Below are positions 33,116 to 41,235 of a DNA stretch of 41,235 nucleotides, piece after piece. The notes beneath the pieces were generated by a model. The model saw nothing but the letters and a program-made list of their open reading frames with translations. It had not been told where the DNA came from and searched no databases. A program made the translations under genes and the position numbers. The stretch is from a virus: positions 1 through 41,235 of the IMG/VR virus record IMGVR_UViG_3300025655_000088, one strand, 5' to 3'. Position 1 is the stretch's first letter. Each line of letters opens with the position of its first letter.

Positions 33116-34621
33116 TTACTCCCAGCTATAGTCGAAACTTAGCGCATGAGTGATTACACCAACAGTACCTACAACGCCTTGGTGGTAAGTAATTAACGCA
33201 ATGAATTCACCGGGATTAACATAAAGTGGTGTATTAAATTTATGGTAAGAGGCGCTAGCAAAATTGGGCGCACCGGGCGCGTGTGTCGCTGTGTAATGCT
33301 GAACAATACTCGTTGGAACCCTACGGCATGCTTTAGTTGTTACGGTATCCGCAGTGACGCCTGTTAGTGATAGTGCCGTTGATCCATAGGCAATATAGAA
33401 AAACTTAGAAAAGCCACCAGTAGCGAATGCAGTGGTAACACCAGAGGTAACGCTCACACCGTCAATCCGTAAACGGCGGTTCTGTAAGAAGGTAGTACCG
33501 GGTGCTACAGGTAAAGCAGGAACCTGATATGACATGAGAATAGCATCTGTACCGAGAGCTAATGTTCCATTTTCAACATAAATACCTGCAAGAGATGCTA
33601 GTGTTGACGTTGTATTGTTGGGCACTTGCCCTACTGGTCGAGTAATAGATCCCGCTGTGATAGTTTGGGCAGCTGTTGTAGTCAAAGTTCCAGCTGAGTA
33701 GATCGATTCAGAAGTTCGTGCGCTTTGCTCACCTACAGTAGTAGCTAGTGCTAAACCACCACGACGAACGTGGTATCGTGATACAGATAAACTAGTCGCA
33801 GTCGCTGGTGCGCTTGCGCTATTGTTCTGTTTAAAAATCACCTGTGTAGCAGGTGACGCCATCGGTGATCCGTAACCCGAAGGTGTTTGTAAAATACCTG
33901 CTAGCCAAATTTCAGCAGAAATAGGATCTCTAATCCAAAATTGCACTTCTCGGTTTGACAAGTATACGATATACTGGTATTTAACTGCAGGGGTTGGTTG
34001 AAATAACACACCTGATGTATCAGTGAATAGCGATGTTGTAGATATATCAGAAGTGCTGTTATTCCTAACTACCCCTTGTAAACCTGTTGAGTTAGCTCTA
34101 ATAAATACACCATCAAAAATAGCGTATGGTGCAGTAGTAGCCGCCAATCCAAATCCAAACTCAATGGTAGTGTTCACTGGTATTACAGCACTGATTGCTG
34201 CTTCAACATCTAATGAAACTGTTTCGGTACCATCTAGTGAAAAAGTTTTGTATGTTCGAAAAGAAGCAGCGGAATTACCAGTTGTAATATTCGTTGAATT
34301 AAAATTGATACCTAAAAGCGTGAATGCTGGAACATAGGTATTAATATGTAGCGCATGCTTTGTAAAATTTTGTGCTGTATATACCAAATCTTCTTCATCT
34401 AACGAAAGATCTGTGGCAACGCGAAGTCGGTAATCAGTGTCTACTTCAGGAGAAGAGAGTAGGGGAACGCCACCTACCGCTAGACCTGTATCGTTCTCAC
34501 TGAAATTACGAAAGCCACCCATGTACAAGGGATTGTTAGAGGTAACTACCTTGATATTATTATCTGCATCTACCTCTACTACATTTCCAGAGGTGTTACC
34601 CTCAATTCTAAATCCTGCCAT
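33116..34621 (-). CDS. Virion surface protein, downstream member of a tandem paralogue pair (501 aa)
   Basis: It shares with its upstream neighbour (34646-36172) the start MAGFRIEGNTSGNVVEVDAD, the 'R-N-F-S-E-N-D-x-G-L' and 'L-L-S-P-E' segments, a central Q-x-x-V-Y-x-x-x-R-E-V-x-F-W-I-x-D-P motif, GGFSKFFYIA, and an end with HYTATHAPG ... YHKF and FDYSWE. The N-terminal ~35 residues resemble an anchoring module seen in several phage virion proteins. The body is beta-rich. A duplicated capsid or tail decoration/adhesin is inferred. Confidence 0.65.
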   Translation of the reverse strand: MAGFRIEGNTSGNVVEVDADNNIKVVTSNNPLYMGGFRNFSENDTGLAVGGVPLLSSPEVDTDYRLRVATDLSLDEEDLVYTAQNFTKHALHINTYVPAFTLLGINFNSTNITTGNSAASFRTYKTFSLDGTETVSLDVEAAISAVIPVNTTIEFGFGLAATTAPYAIFDGVFIRANSTGLQGVVRNNSTSDISTTSLFTDTSGVLFQPTPAVKYQYIVYLSNREVQFWIRDPISAEIWLAGILQTPSGYGSPMASPATQVIFKQNNSASAPATATSLSVSRYHVRRGGLALATTVGEQSARTSESIYSAGTLTTTAAQTITAGSITRPVGQVPNNTTSTLASLAGIYVENGTLALGTDAILMSYQVPALPVAPGTTFLQNRRLRIDGVSVTSGVTTAFATGGFSKFFYIAYGSTALSLTGVTADTVTTKACRRVPTSIVQHYTATHAPGAPNFASASYHKFNTPLYVNPGEFIALITYHQGVVGTVGVITHALSFDYSWE

Positions 34622-34645
34622 TATTCTTCTCCTTAATTAATTAAT

Positions 34646-36172
34646 TTATTCCCAGCAGTAATCGAACTGGACAACGTGTGTGATAATACCGCCAACACCT
34701 GCAGCTGCACCCTCGTTAAAAGTGGCAAGAGCTATGTCTTCTTGGTAGTTGCAGTATATTGGATTTTTAAACTTATGGTATGTCACGTTTTGTTCATTCG
34801 TGACACCCGGCTGGTGCGTTGCTGTGTAGTGTTGTACAAATGGCAGCATCACCATTCGGTAAGCTTTACCCGGGCCATTACCTTCTGGGGAGTCTGTTCC
34901 GTTACCATAAAGACCATTTAAGTTACTACCTGTTGCATAACCCGCAAACGCAATATAAAAGAACTTAGAAAAGCCTCCAGCAGTAAATGCAGTAGTCACT
35001 GCTGAAGCGATACTTACACCATCTATACGAAGTCTCGAATAATTACCAGGGTTATATAAGTTCATATGCATTAGCACACCATCAACACCTAATGCCATCG
35101 TACCGTTTTCTTTTACAATCCCGTTTAATACATTTAAGCGGGTTGAACCGTTGTTAGCTGGCACAAGCGCGGCATTCCTAGTTAAGCTACCTGACGTAGT
35201 TAATGGCCCCATACCAGCCTGCACTTTACCCATTTGGTAGGCGTGCTCAGAGATTCTGGCTTGTTGTTCATTAAATGAGGGTAATGCACCTATCCCGCCC
35301 TTACGTAGTGTGTATCTTTTAAGTATAAAATTACAAGCTGTAACTGGAGGGGTTGTAGTGCGAAAATTATGCGCCATAACTTTATAGTCAGAAGAAGATA
35401 TTAGAGGTGAGGCATAACCAGATGGTGTAACAATCCGACCTGCTAACCACGTTAAACCTAATACAGGGTCTTGTATCCAAAACGTTACTTCACGAACATT
35501 AACGTACATAGTTGTATTATATTGACGTCCGTAAGTAGTGACAAAAGGAGAGCCATCAGCTCCTTTTAAAGTTACGGAACTGATATAGGTACCTCCTTGC
35601 CGAATAACTCCGGTGAGACCTACTGCATCGAAAAGAAATCCAACATAATCAGAAGCTTCATTATTGGCTGGTCCACCAACAACAAGACCCATATACAGCC
35701 TATTGTAAGTAGCATTTGTGTGAGAAAGAGTCCAGCTCAAATCTAGCGAAATAATTTCAGAACCCATAAGCTTTACGCCTTTATACGCCTGAAACCTAGC
35801 GTAAGCACCGAGGTTAGTAGCAACCATAGTAGTATCCGTATTCCAACCCGCGCCTGTTATTAGCGCGTTTGTACTAATGTTTGTAGTACTAAACTTACTT
35901 GAATTAAAGTAAGTAATAACTTCATCATCTAAGAGGTTCTCTAGGGTCACTTTTAATTGTGACTCACTGTTTGTTTCAGGGGATAATAAGTAAGGAGTTC
36001 CAGTACCTAGTCCCGCATCGTTTTCACTAAAGTTACGTACGCTACCGACTGTTGTGTTAGAAAGAACTAGCGGGTCAGCAATAGTCACCGCACCCGCAAT
36101 TTTTAAATTGTTACTAGCATCTACTTCTACTACGTTTCCAGAGGTCGATCCCTCAATTCTTAATCCTGCCAT
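34646..36172 (-). CDS. Virion surface protein, upstream member of a tandem paralogue pair (508 aa)
   Basis: This is a full-length paralogue of the next gene, starting MAGLRIEGSTSGNVVEVDAS and ending HYTATHQPGVTNEQ ... FDYCWE, with conserved blocks throughout (RNFSENDAGLG, VREVTFWIQDP, LTWLAGRI, SGYASPL, GGFSKFFYIAFAG). Identity is highest at both ends and lower in the middle. No catalytic motif. It follows two small virion genes after the capsid, so it may decorate the capsid or bind host glycans. The pair could form hetero-oligomers or provide alternative receptor specificities. Confidence 0.65.
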   Translation of the reverse strand: MAGLRIEGSTSGNVVEVDASNNLKIAGAVTIADPLVLSNTTVGSVRNFSENDAGLGTGTPYLLSPETNSESQLKVTLENLLDDEVITYFNSSKFSTTNISTNALITGAGWNTDTTMVATNLGAYARFQAYKGVKLMGSEIISLDLSWTLSHTNATYNRLYMGLVVGGPANNEASDYVGFLFDAVGLTGVIRQGGTYISSVTLKGADGSPFVTTYGRQYNTTMYVNVREVTFWIQDPVLGLTWLAGRIVTPSGYASPLISSSDYKVMAHNFRTTTPPVTACNFILKRYTLRKGGIGALPSFNEQQARISEHAYQMGKVQAGMGPLTTSGSLTRNAALVPANNGSTRLNVLNGIVKENGTMALGVDGVLMHMNLYNPGNYSRLRIDGVSIASAVTTAFTAGGFSKFFYIAFAGYATGSNLNGLYGNGTDSPEGNGPGKAYRMVMLPFVQHYTATHQPGVTNEQNVTYHKFKNPIYCNYQEDIALATFNEGAAAGVGGIITHVVQFDYCWE

Positions 36173-36182
36173 TTATTTCTCC

Positions 36183-36476
36183 TTAGTCAGCCCATACGTA
36201 TCGAGCAGTTATTGTTCCATTTAAGCGAAGCATTGTTGCAGCTTGTGCCGTAAAACCTACACCCGCCGTAACTGCGATGGGTGTTAATTGAAGACTACCT
36301 AGCGCCAATATAGCGTGCTCGTATGCGTTGTGTGTTGCAGTACTATCAGTACCCATAATATAAATTTCAACCTTGGAAGTACCGCTAATAGATGAATCAG
36401 CTACCTCAGTAGTGACTACATTGGTGCCGGGGGCAGATCCAAAATTAAATACAACTGATCCTTGACCTGTAGCCAT
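36183..36476 (-). CDS. Small conserved virion protein (97 aa)
   Basis: A single beta-sandwich-sized protein with SSISGTSKVEIYIMG-type strand, THNAYEHAI, GVGFTAQA and the terminal ARYVWAD. This pattern (SKV-x-A/I ... H-x-x-Y-E-H ... G-x-G-F-T ... V-x-W) is one I recall from small proteins close to capsid genes in many phages, with no fixed function. Likely a decoration or head-closure component. Confidence 0.6.
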   Translation of the reverse strand: MATGQGSVVFNFGSAPGTNVVTTEVADSSISGTSKVEIYIMGTDSTATHNAYEHAILALGSLQLTPIAVTAGVGFTAQAATMLRLNGTITARYVWAD

Positions 36477-36485
36477 AATACTCCT

Positions 36486-36869
36486 TTAGACTGGTTGTGT
36501 TGACGTGTAAGTCAATGCTGGAAAATTCAAAGTGTTACCTGCAGTGATTGGTTGGTTAGTTGTCTCATCAGTCACCCAGATCACTTGAGAAGAACCATCA
36601 GTGAAAGCGAAGTGTAGGTCAGGTGTTCCAGTTGCTGATGCAGTAGCTGCAGCTGTTTTAACAGCAGTAGTTAATACGCGTGATGTTCCTGATGTTGATA
36701 ATACGAGGTCAGCAGGAGCCATTGTAATGCCCGCATTTAGCGCATTAGCAATAACCGTAGCGTAGCTATTGCCAACAGAATATGCTGAGAGAAGGTACAT
36801 CTTTGTCACTGTTGAATTAATATAATTTAAGCCACCGTCTAGAACGCCAGCTGATACCCATTTTGCCAT
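36486..36869 (-). CDS. Small conserved virion protein, possible capsid decoration (127 aa)
   Basis: The start MAKWVSAGVLDGGLNYINST matches a pattern common in phage genes a little downstream of the capsid gene (W-x-x-x-x-V-L-D-x-x-L-x-Y-I). The body is Ala/Thr-rich and beta-forming, ending NTLNFPALTYTSTQPV. No enzymatic residues. Spacing and strand place it in the head module; function inferred only. Confidence 0.6.
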   Translation of the reverse strand: MAKWVSAGVLDGGLNYINSTVTKMYLLSAYSVGNSYATVIANALNAGITMAPADLVLSTSGTSRVLTTAVKTAAATASATGTPDLHFAFTDGSSQVIWVTDETTNQPITAGNTLNFPALTYTSTQPV

Positions 36870-36903
36870 TTTAAATACTCCTTAATTGTTTACTAATTGC
36901 TTA

Positions 36904-37227
36904 TTAAGCGTTTTTGATGTTGCTTGTTTGTAGCAACGGATAATCAGAAATGATAATCTGCTTCAGCTTACGTAGCTGTGCAGGGTCATTCATGAATTCA
37001 GGGTGATGAATGTCTAGACCATACTTAGTCAAGATATCGATAGCAACGATGTCAGGGATGATCGCGAATGAACGGTATTGACGACCAGCTCTCGCATCGG
37101 AGTCTAGAGCACGTTGCTGTGCTGCATAATCCTTATAAGCTTCAACATTTTGTTCCAGCTTAAAATCCTTATCTTGCTCTTTAACGGTGAAGCTATAGGC
37201 TAAACCATCGATTGAATTGTATCCCAT
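36904..37227 (-). CDS. Small head-module protein of unknown function (107 aa)
   Basis: The frame is open to 37278, but the ATG at 37227 has AAGGAAGAG 5 nt upstream and lies 16 nt after the previous gene, so it is the chosen start (MGYNSIDGLAYSF). The central ARAGRQYRSFAIIPDIVAID and the following LTKYGLDIHHPEFMNDPAQL-type helix, then DYPLLQTS, resemble a short family found between capsid and tail genes. Largely helical, no catalytic motif. Confidence 0.6.
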   Translation of the reverse strand: MGYNSIDGLAYSFTVKEQDKDFKLEQNVEAYKDYAAQQRALDSDARAGRQYRSFAIIPDIVAIDILTKYGLDIHHPEFMNDPAQLRKLKQIIISDYPLLQTSNIKNA

Positions 37228-37243
37228 TGTGTCTCTTCCTTCT

Positions 37244-37534
37244 TTAGTTTGACATGGCGGCGTTGAATGCACCGTCAAAGGTCTTGCAGCCGTATTCGTA
37301 ACGAATAGAACCTGTTCCTGCGTAAGCAGGGATTGCTGCTACAGTTACCCATGAGAACACAGTTCCGGTAACAACCGCGTAGCTGACCTCATTGATACGT
37401 CCACGAATAACCTTAGGTGCGCTGTAATTAGAACCCGCATCGAGTGTATCAGCTGTTGCATGTACATGCACAACGTAGTTATCAGGGATGTACGTGATAG
37501 TACCATCCACTGCTGTAATCTTTAGAAACTCCAT
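37244..37534 (-). CDS. Small virion protein (96 aa)
   Basis: Beta-rich sequence (MEFLKITAVDGTITYIPDNY ... VVHVHATADTLDAG) of the size of a capsid decoration or head-completion protein. It is the first gene after the capsid gene and is separated from it by a hairpin terminator, so it is probably expressed at a lower level than the capsid. No recognised family. Confidence 0.55.
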   Translation of the reverse strand: MEFLKITAVDGTITYIPDNYVVHVHATADTLDAGSNYSAPKVIRGRINEVSYAVVTGTVFSWVTVAAIPAYAGTGSIRYEYGCKTFDGAFNAAMSN

Positions 37535-37550
37535 ATTTATTTCTCCAAAT

Positions 37551-37582
37551 AAAAAAGGGAAAGGATTTCTCCCCTCCCTTTA
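37551..37582 (-). terminator. Intrinsic terminator just downstream of the major capsid gene
   Basis: On the - strand an AAAGGGA stem arm (37581-37575) pairs with TCCCTTT (37560-37554), with further G-C pairing possible in the 14-nt loop, and is followed by TTT (37553-37551), making a continuous T6 run. It lies between the capsid stop and the next gene's start, so it would reduce downstream transcription, as T7 Tphi does after gene 10. Confidence 0.75.
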
Positions 37583-37587
37583 ATTAA

Positions 37588-38703
37588 TTATAGACCTGAA
37601 AGACCGAAGATCAAGCCACAACCTTTAGGGTTACGGCACTCTAGGGAACCTTCTTCCACGATCTGACCGATGATGGAGTCACCAAGCTGGCCTAGGTCAA
37701 CTTCTTGCAAAGGACGTAGGGAAGCGTAGCTGAACCACATTGGGTCGTATACGAATGCGCTAAAGTTAGCAGCGTTGTCAAGACCAGAGATGGAAGTATT
37801 AGAAATACCCATAACGTAGTTAGGAACAACCATGATGTCACCGAAGTCAGACATGTAAACTTCAACTGACTGACGGATTTTACCATCAGTGTCGATGTTA
37901 CGACGAACGTTACCGTCACCAGTAGAACCAGTCACTGAACCAGCGGACTGAGCCTTGGCTGAGAACACACGACGGTTAGCAGGGCTGACCATGAGCTTAG
38001 TGGCTTTACCACCATTCTCATAGATAGCTTGCATAACTGTGTCAATGTGAGCAAGAGTCAAGGAGACTTTGTCAGCAGAGGTAACAGTTGTGAAGGTACC
38101 AGCAACACCACCACCTTGGTTTGTAGGGGCAGTGTACTCAGCAGGAGTAGTCAACACATTGAGTGCAGTAGCTGGTGTGGTGTAAGCAGTGGTGTAGTTC
38201 ACCCAAGCTTGGTATCCACCGAAGGTACGAGTGCCAGAGCCATTGCTGGACTTCCAGCCATTGACCAAGTCAAACTCGACATCACGGCGAAGTTCGGTAC
38301 CACGCTTCTTGAGCTGATACGCGTATTCGTCAGCAACACCAGCTTGATCGACAGCACGTTTGGTACCAGTAACGGTAACAGTTTTGCTGTTGATCTGGGT
38401 GTAGTTACCTAGACGAGTACGGAAAGGCTCGGCAGCTTGTGCAGACTGCTGAGTCACATAAGAAACACCTTCAGCGACAGCTGCAGAAGCAGGTGCTGAG
38501 AGTTCGTCGGTTTGCCATTCGTGGAGAACAGCGGTAGCTTTGGTCTTACCAATTGAGCTTAAGAAAGGGGTCTCATCACGAGAGATCATGCTAATGAAAT
38601 TAGCGAGGTCTTCCTTTTCTCCGGCGTTGACAGAGTTACCAGTAGCGGCAGAGCTACGAGCGGCGGCTTTGGAGCCACCAGTTGCGAAATTATTTCCAGC
38701 CAT
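37588..38703 (-). CDS. Major capsid protein, SU10/DUF5309 type (371 aa)
   Basis: HK97-fold coat protein forming the icosahedral head. Family features: an early ISMISRDETPFLSSIGKTKA block, HEWQTDEL, then RLGNYTQINSKTVTVTGTKR, AVDQAGVADEYAYQLKKRGT (E-loop and spine helix) and ELRRDVEFDLV, and a C-terminal PLQEVDLGQLGDSIIGQIVE followed by EGSLECRNPKGCG. The order and wording match the SU10-type family, and length is as expected. It directly follows the scaffold gene and precedes a terminator. No Ig-like insertion or protease gene is present. Confidence 0.9.
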   Translation of the reverse strand: MAGNNFATGGSKAAARSSAATGNSVNAGEKEDLANFISMISRDETPFLSSIGKTKATAVLHEWQTDELSAPASAAVAEGVSYVTQQSAQAAEPFRTRLGNYTQINSKTVTVTGTKRAVDQAGVADEYAYQLKKRGTELRRDVEFDLVNGWKSSNGSGTRTFGGYQAWVNYTTAYTTPATALNVLTTPAEYTAPTNQGGGVAGTFTTVTSADKVSLTLAHIDTVMQAIYENGGKATKLMVSPANRRVFSAKAQSAGSVTGSTGDGNVRRNIDTDGKIRQSVEVYMSDFGDIMVVPNYVMGISNTSISGLDNAANFSAFVYDPMWFSYASLRPLQEVDLGQLGDSIIGQIVEEGSLECRNPKGCGLIFGLSGL

Positions 38704-38726
38704 TTTAATTTTCCTTCATAGATTGA

Positions 38727-39872
38727 TTATAGTTTTTTGCTTACAGAAGAAATACGTTTTAGAAAATCTAATTCGTCTTGTTTAGAACCGTTACCTGTTA
38801 AAACCTTTGAGCGTGAGTTGCTTGCATTTTCCTGTTCCCGGCGCTGTGGAGTAACACCACTCTTAGTGGGTATCGACTTTGTCGGTGCAGGAGCAGTGCG
38901 TTTAGCAGCGCCTACTTCTTTAGCGGTCTTAAGTTTGCGGTAGTCATTGATGAATTTCACGACCGTTGGGTCATAAATTGATTCGAGTAATTGTGCAGGA
39001 ATTCCTTCCTTGAGTGCAAACTCACGAACAGACTTAGCAACTTTATCTGAGTAATCAGGGATCAGCTTGCTGATATTTGCCCCATACGCTTTCAGTAACT
39101 CTTGTTGCCTTTCCTGTTGATCTTTTTGCAATCGCTTGCTAATAAGCTCTGTCTTTTCTTCACGACTTTTACGCGCTTTCCAGTATTGTTCTTGAATAGT
39201 TTCACGTTGTTCTTTTAACTCACGAGCAGCGTAAGTATCACCCTCATCACGGGCCTTTTCGAAATCGGCATTGATTTTGTGATACTGTGAGCTAAGTGAG
39301 GTCTCCACGGCGGTTAGTTCTTCATGAACCAACGTACCCATTTCGATTAAACTGTTTAGCTTTTCTGAACGTTCTAGTTCTAATTGCTTCTTCTGTTCTC
39401 CGAGTTCCCGACCTTTACTTGACAGATGTTTGTCAGTAGCGTAACCCTTACGGATTTCTTCTAGGGTCAAATGTTCAGTTTTACCATTGATGGTAACTGG
39501 AACTTTGTATTCCCAATCGATATCTTCCTCAGTAGGTAATTCATAATCAGAGGTAGACTTATCATCTTCTGATTTAGCATCATCTTCTGAGTCTTCATTC
39601 GACTCTTCATTATCTGTACTCTCCTCATCTTCAGAACCTTCGGGTACTTCGTTGTCAGATTCTGATTCTTGAGCTGGGACAACCTCATCCTCTTCTGGTA
39701 GAGACCCGGTATCAATCCCGAGAGCAGCAGCTGCAGGGGAGTTACGTAGGATATCATCTAGGAAGGCTTGTTCGCTCCGTTCACTATTGCCGCTGTCATC
39801 GTTAAAACTAGCACTAGAAATTTCTGATGCTGGTGTATTGGTAGAGAGTTGTGCGATATGTGGTAATGTCAT
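38727..39872 (-). CDS. Capsid scaffolding protein (381 aa)
   Basis: Position immediately before the capsid gene and composition both fit a scaffold. The N-terminal ~110 residues are strongly acidic and disordered (long Glu/Asp/Ser runs around 62-115). They are followed by a short EYKVPVTINGKTEHLTLEEI segment, a long charged coiled coil (about 150-265), then a basic C-terminus (KRTAPAPTKSIPTKSG) that would bind the capsid interior. It would be lost from mature heads. Confidence 0.85.
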   Translation of the reverse strand: MTLPHIAQLSTNTPASEISSASFNDDSGNSERSEQAFLDDILRNSPAAAALGIDTGSLPEEDEVVPAQESESDNEVPEGSEDEESTDNEESNEDSEDDAKSEDDKSTSDYELPTEEDIDWEYKVPVTINGKTEHLTLEEIRKGYATDKHLSSKGRELGEQKKQLELERSEKLNSLIEMGTLVHEELTAVETSLSSQYHKINADFEKARDEGDTYAARELKEQRETIQEQYWKARKSREEKTELISKRLQKDQQERQQELLKAYGANISKLIPDYSDKVAKSVREFALKEGIPAQLLESIYDPTVVKFINDYRKLKTAKEVGAAKRTAPAPTKSIPTKSGVTPQRREQENASNSRSKVLTGNGSKQDELDFLKRISSVSKKL

Positions 39873-39899
39873 TATATATTAGTCCTTGTGTCTTGTTGG

Positions 39900-40142
39900 T
39901 TAAGCTGTCTTATGTGCGCGTACTTCTGCCATGCGCTCGGAATTCGTCTTAAGCGCGGGAACTTTAATTTCCTCTGCCTGGATAAGCCGATCGATAACAT
40001 CAATAGCCCCTTGAATGTGGACTAGTTGCGGTGCATAAGCACCAGCGCGACCTGCTCCTCCGGCTTTGCCAGAAAAGGCAATATCCCGTACGAGTTCGTC
40101 CCGTACACGGAGCAGTGTGACTTTAGCTTCTTGATTACTCAT
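39900..40142 (-). CDS. Small head-module protein (80 aa)
   Basis: Starts 8 nt inside the end of the preceding gene (ATG 40142), so translation is likely coupled. Helical N-terminus (VTLLRVRDELVRDIAFSG), a Gly/Ala-rich hinge (KAGGAGRAGAY), then a helix (LVHIQGAIDVIDRLIQ). No membrane segment or known motif. Being between portal and scaffold it may assist head assembly. Confidence 0.5.
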   Translation of the reverse strand: MSNQEAKVTLLRVRDELVRDIAFSGKAGGAGRAGAYAPQLVHIQGAIDVIDRLIQAEEIKVPALKTNSERMAEVRAHKTA

Positions 40143-40491
40143 TGTTTTCCTCTTCCCCTTCTTGGGATTTTTGTTGGATATATTTCACATTGTTACCATA
40201 GGTTTCAATGCGTACTAGTTTCTCTTTAACTGAACCAAGTGCCATAGCAGTGCTATACAGGTACTCTCGTTCTTTAGTTGCATGTGGCTCTGACTTGAGC
40301 CATGTGATAAAGAGATCACTTAAGATCTCCCCATATGCGTCACCAAAGAACTGCTCTCGTTCACGATTAACGAATTGAGCGCGGCCTAGGGCTACTTGTG
40401 CATCACGAAATGGTTCTACCTTATAGGTACCGTCTTCATGATTCTGTTTTGGTTTAACCTTACTATTAAAGGCTTCACGATATTTGTCCAT
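40135..40491 (-). CDS. Helical head-module protein of unknown function (118 aa)
   Basis: Mostly alpha-helical, with a conserved-looking core FGDAYGEILSDLFITWLKSE, then REYLYSTAMALGSVKEKLVR and an acidic tail (EGEEENNE). Similar small proteins occur between portal and scaffold in some podoviruses, but I cannot name the family. It follows a terminator after the portal gene, so its level may be set by read-through. Confidence 0.55.
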   Translation of the reverse strand: MDKYREAFNSKVKPKQNHEDGTYKVEPFRDAQVALGRAQFVNREREQFFGDAYGEILSDLFITWLKSEPHATKEREYLYSTAMALGSVKEKLVRIETYGNNVKYIQQKSQEGEEENNE

Positions 40492-40501
40492 TGTGTCCTT
40501 C

Positions 40502-40537
40502 TAAAAAATCACCACGTACTTACGCAGAGGTGGTGAC
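40502..40537 (-). terminator. Intrinsic terminator just downstream of the portal gene
   Basis: On the - strand TCACCAC (40536-40530) and GTGGTGA (40515-40509) form a 7-bp perfect stem with a 14-nt loop, followed by TTTTTT (40508-40503). The next gene starts only a few bases beyond, at 40491. This suits partial termination, giving a step in expression after the portal. Confidence 0.75.
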
Positions 40538-40545
40538 CATGTTAT

Positions 40546-41235
40546 TTACATCATATCAGGTGCAGCAGCAGCAGGGCCGGGTAGCGGTGTGGGTGCTGTA
40601 CTACCTTTTGGGGCAGTGGCATCATTACCTGAATAGCTGGCTACGAACTTGCTGGCTACAGCTAATAGCTGTTCTGGTGGTGTATGTGGTGGAAGCTCAA
40701 CGCCTTCCTTAGCAGCAGCAATCCAGAGCTTTGCCCATTCTTGTTGCGACTTATCCAACGCTACCATCATCTGTTTAGCGTTATCCTGCATAGCATTCTT
40801 TGCTTGAATATTAGTCAAGTCAAGAGTAGCTTGCTTTTGTGCCATATTAAGCATTACTTCTGCTTCTGCTAGCTTCTGTTTCTTCTCGTTAGCAGCTACT
40901 TCACCCTGACGGGATTGTTCTGCTTGTGCTTTGAATTCATCAGAAGTATAGTCAACTAGGTAGTCAAGTGGATCAAGATCCATTGCTTCAAGTGTCTTAC
41001 ATGCGATACGAATAGCAGCTTGTGGGTTGATAGCACCACCAGCACCAGCGGCAGTCAGGGCAGGGATTAGCTTATTGCCAACCATGTCCATCTTCTTGAT
41101 GATATTGCTGTTGCTGTTGTCACCTACATCAGAATCAATATACATAAGCATATTGTCTGGTAATGTCTGTGGATCAACTGATTTGAATACTGCATTCTTG
41201 TCGTAGTACTTAACTGACTTACCGCGCATCTTCGT
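40546..41235 (-). CDS. Portal protein, C-terminal part (open at the right edge, 229 aa visible)
   Basis: The frame is still open at the window edge, with two codons before the first ATG (41229), so this is an internal part of a longer protein. The early part (KYYDKNAVFKSVDPQTLPDN) is beta-rich; a long helix rich in Ala, Gln, Lys and Glu follows (about 115-195), and the tail is Pro/Ala-rich and disordered (PLPGPAAAAPDMM). The order portal, small genes, scaffold, capsid is the usual one in podoviruses. Assignment rests mainly on context and on the helical barrel-like C-terminus. Confidence 0.6.
   Translation of the reverse strand, partial: TKMRGKSVKYYDKNAVFKSVDPQTLPDNMLMYIDSDVGDNSNSNIIKKMDMVGNKLIPALTAAGAGGAINPQAAIRIACKTLEAMDLDPLDYLVDYTSDEFKAQAEQSRQGEVAANEKKQKLAEAEVMLNMAQKQATLDLTNIQAKNAMQDNAKQMMVALDKSQQEWAKLWIAAAKEGVELPPHTPPEQLLAVASKFVASYSGNDATAPKGSTAPTPLPGPAAAAPDMM

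Overview
The window is a contiguous piece of a podovirus-type (T7-like, short-tailed) phage genome infecting an unidentified bacterium. The evidence is a T7-type replication and transcription set (family A DNA polymerase, 5'-3' exonuclease, primase-helicase, single-subunit RNA polymerase), a head module (portal C-terminus, scaffold, SU10/DUF5309-type major capsid protein), a T7-like short-tail and ejection-protein set, and a lysis cassette. There is no integrase, repressor or other lysogeny gene here. The base composition is moderately AT-rich by eye. The combination of podovirus architecture with an adenosylcobalamin-dependent (class II) ribonucleotide reductase resembles marine podoviruses of the cobavirus type, but host and taxonomy cannot be fixed from this sequence. 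The large terminase is not in the window, and both ends cut through genes.

Layout. From 1 to about 11150 every gene is on the + strand and tightly packed, often with stop/start overlaps: a small membrane protein, a zincin-like metallopeptidase, DNA polymerase, exonuclease, an overlapping GIY-YIG nuclease, primase-helicase, a cysteine-rich mini-protein, RNA polymerase, class II ribonucleotide reductase, a tRNA, several very small proteins and a Dps-like ferritin. A hairpin with T tracts on both strands (about 11160-11191) ends this operon and also the converging one. From 41235 down to 11193 every gene is on the - strand, read right to left: portal (cut by the edge), two small genes, scaffold, capsid, a set of small beta-rich virion proteins, two tandem ~500-residue paralogues, a repeat-protein pair, a jelly-roll protein, a tail adaptor, lysis genes (two holin candidates, T4-type lysozyme, nested Rz/Rz1 spanins), tail nozzle, tail fibre, a gp13-like protein, low-complexity virion proteins and three very large ejection-type proteins. 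Hairpin terminators follow the portal and capsid genes.

How it may work together. The + strand operon replicates the genome and supplies deoxynucleotides, and its RNA polymerase presumably reads the late - strand operon. The most striking feature is the end of the late operon. Three giant virion proteins carry, in order, a lytic-transglycosylase domain, an SNase-like nuclease domain, and a very divergent pattern matching palm motifs A, B and C of single-subunit RNA polymerases. The phage may therefore have two polymerases of this superfamily, one made after infection and one carried in the particle as in phage N4. This second call rests on motif spacing read by eye and is the main hypothesis to test.
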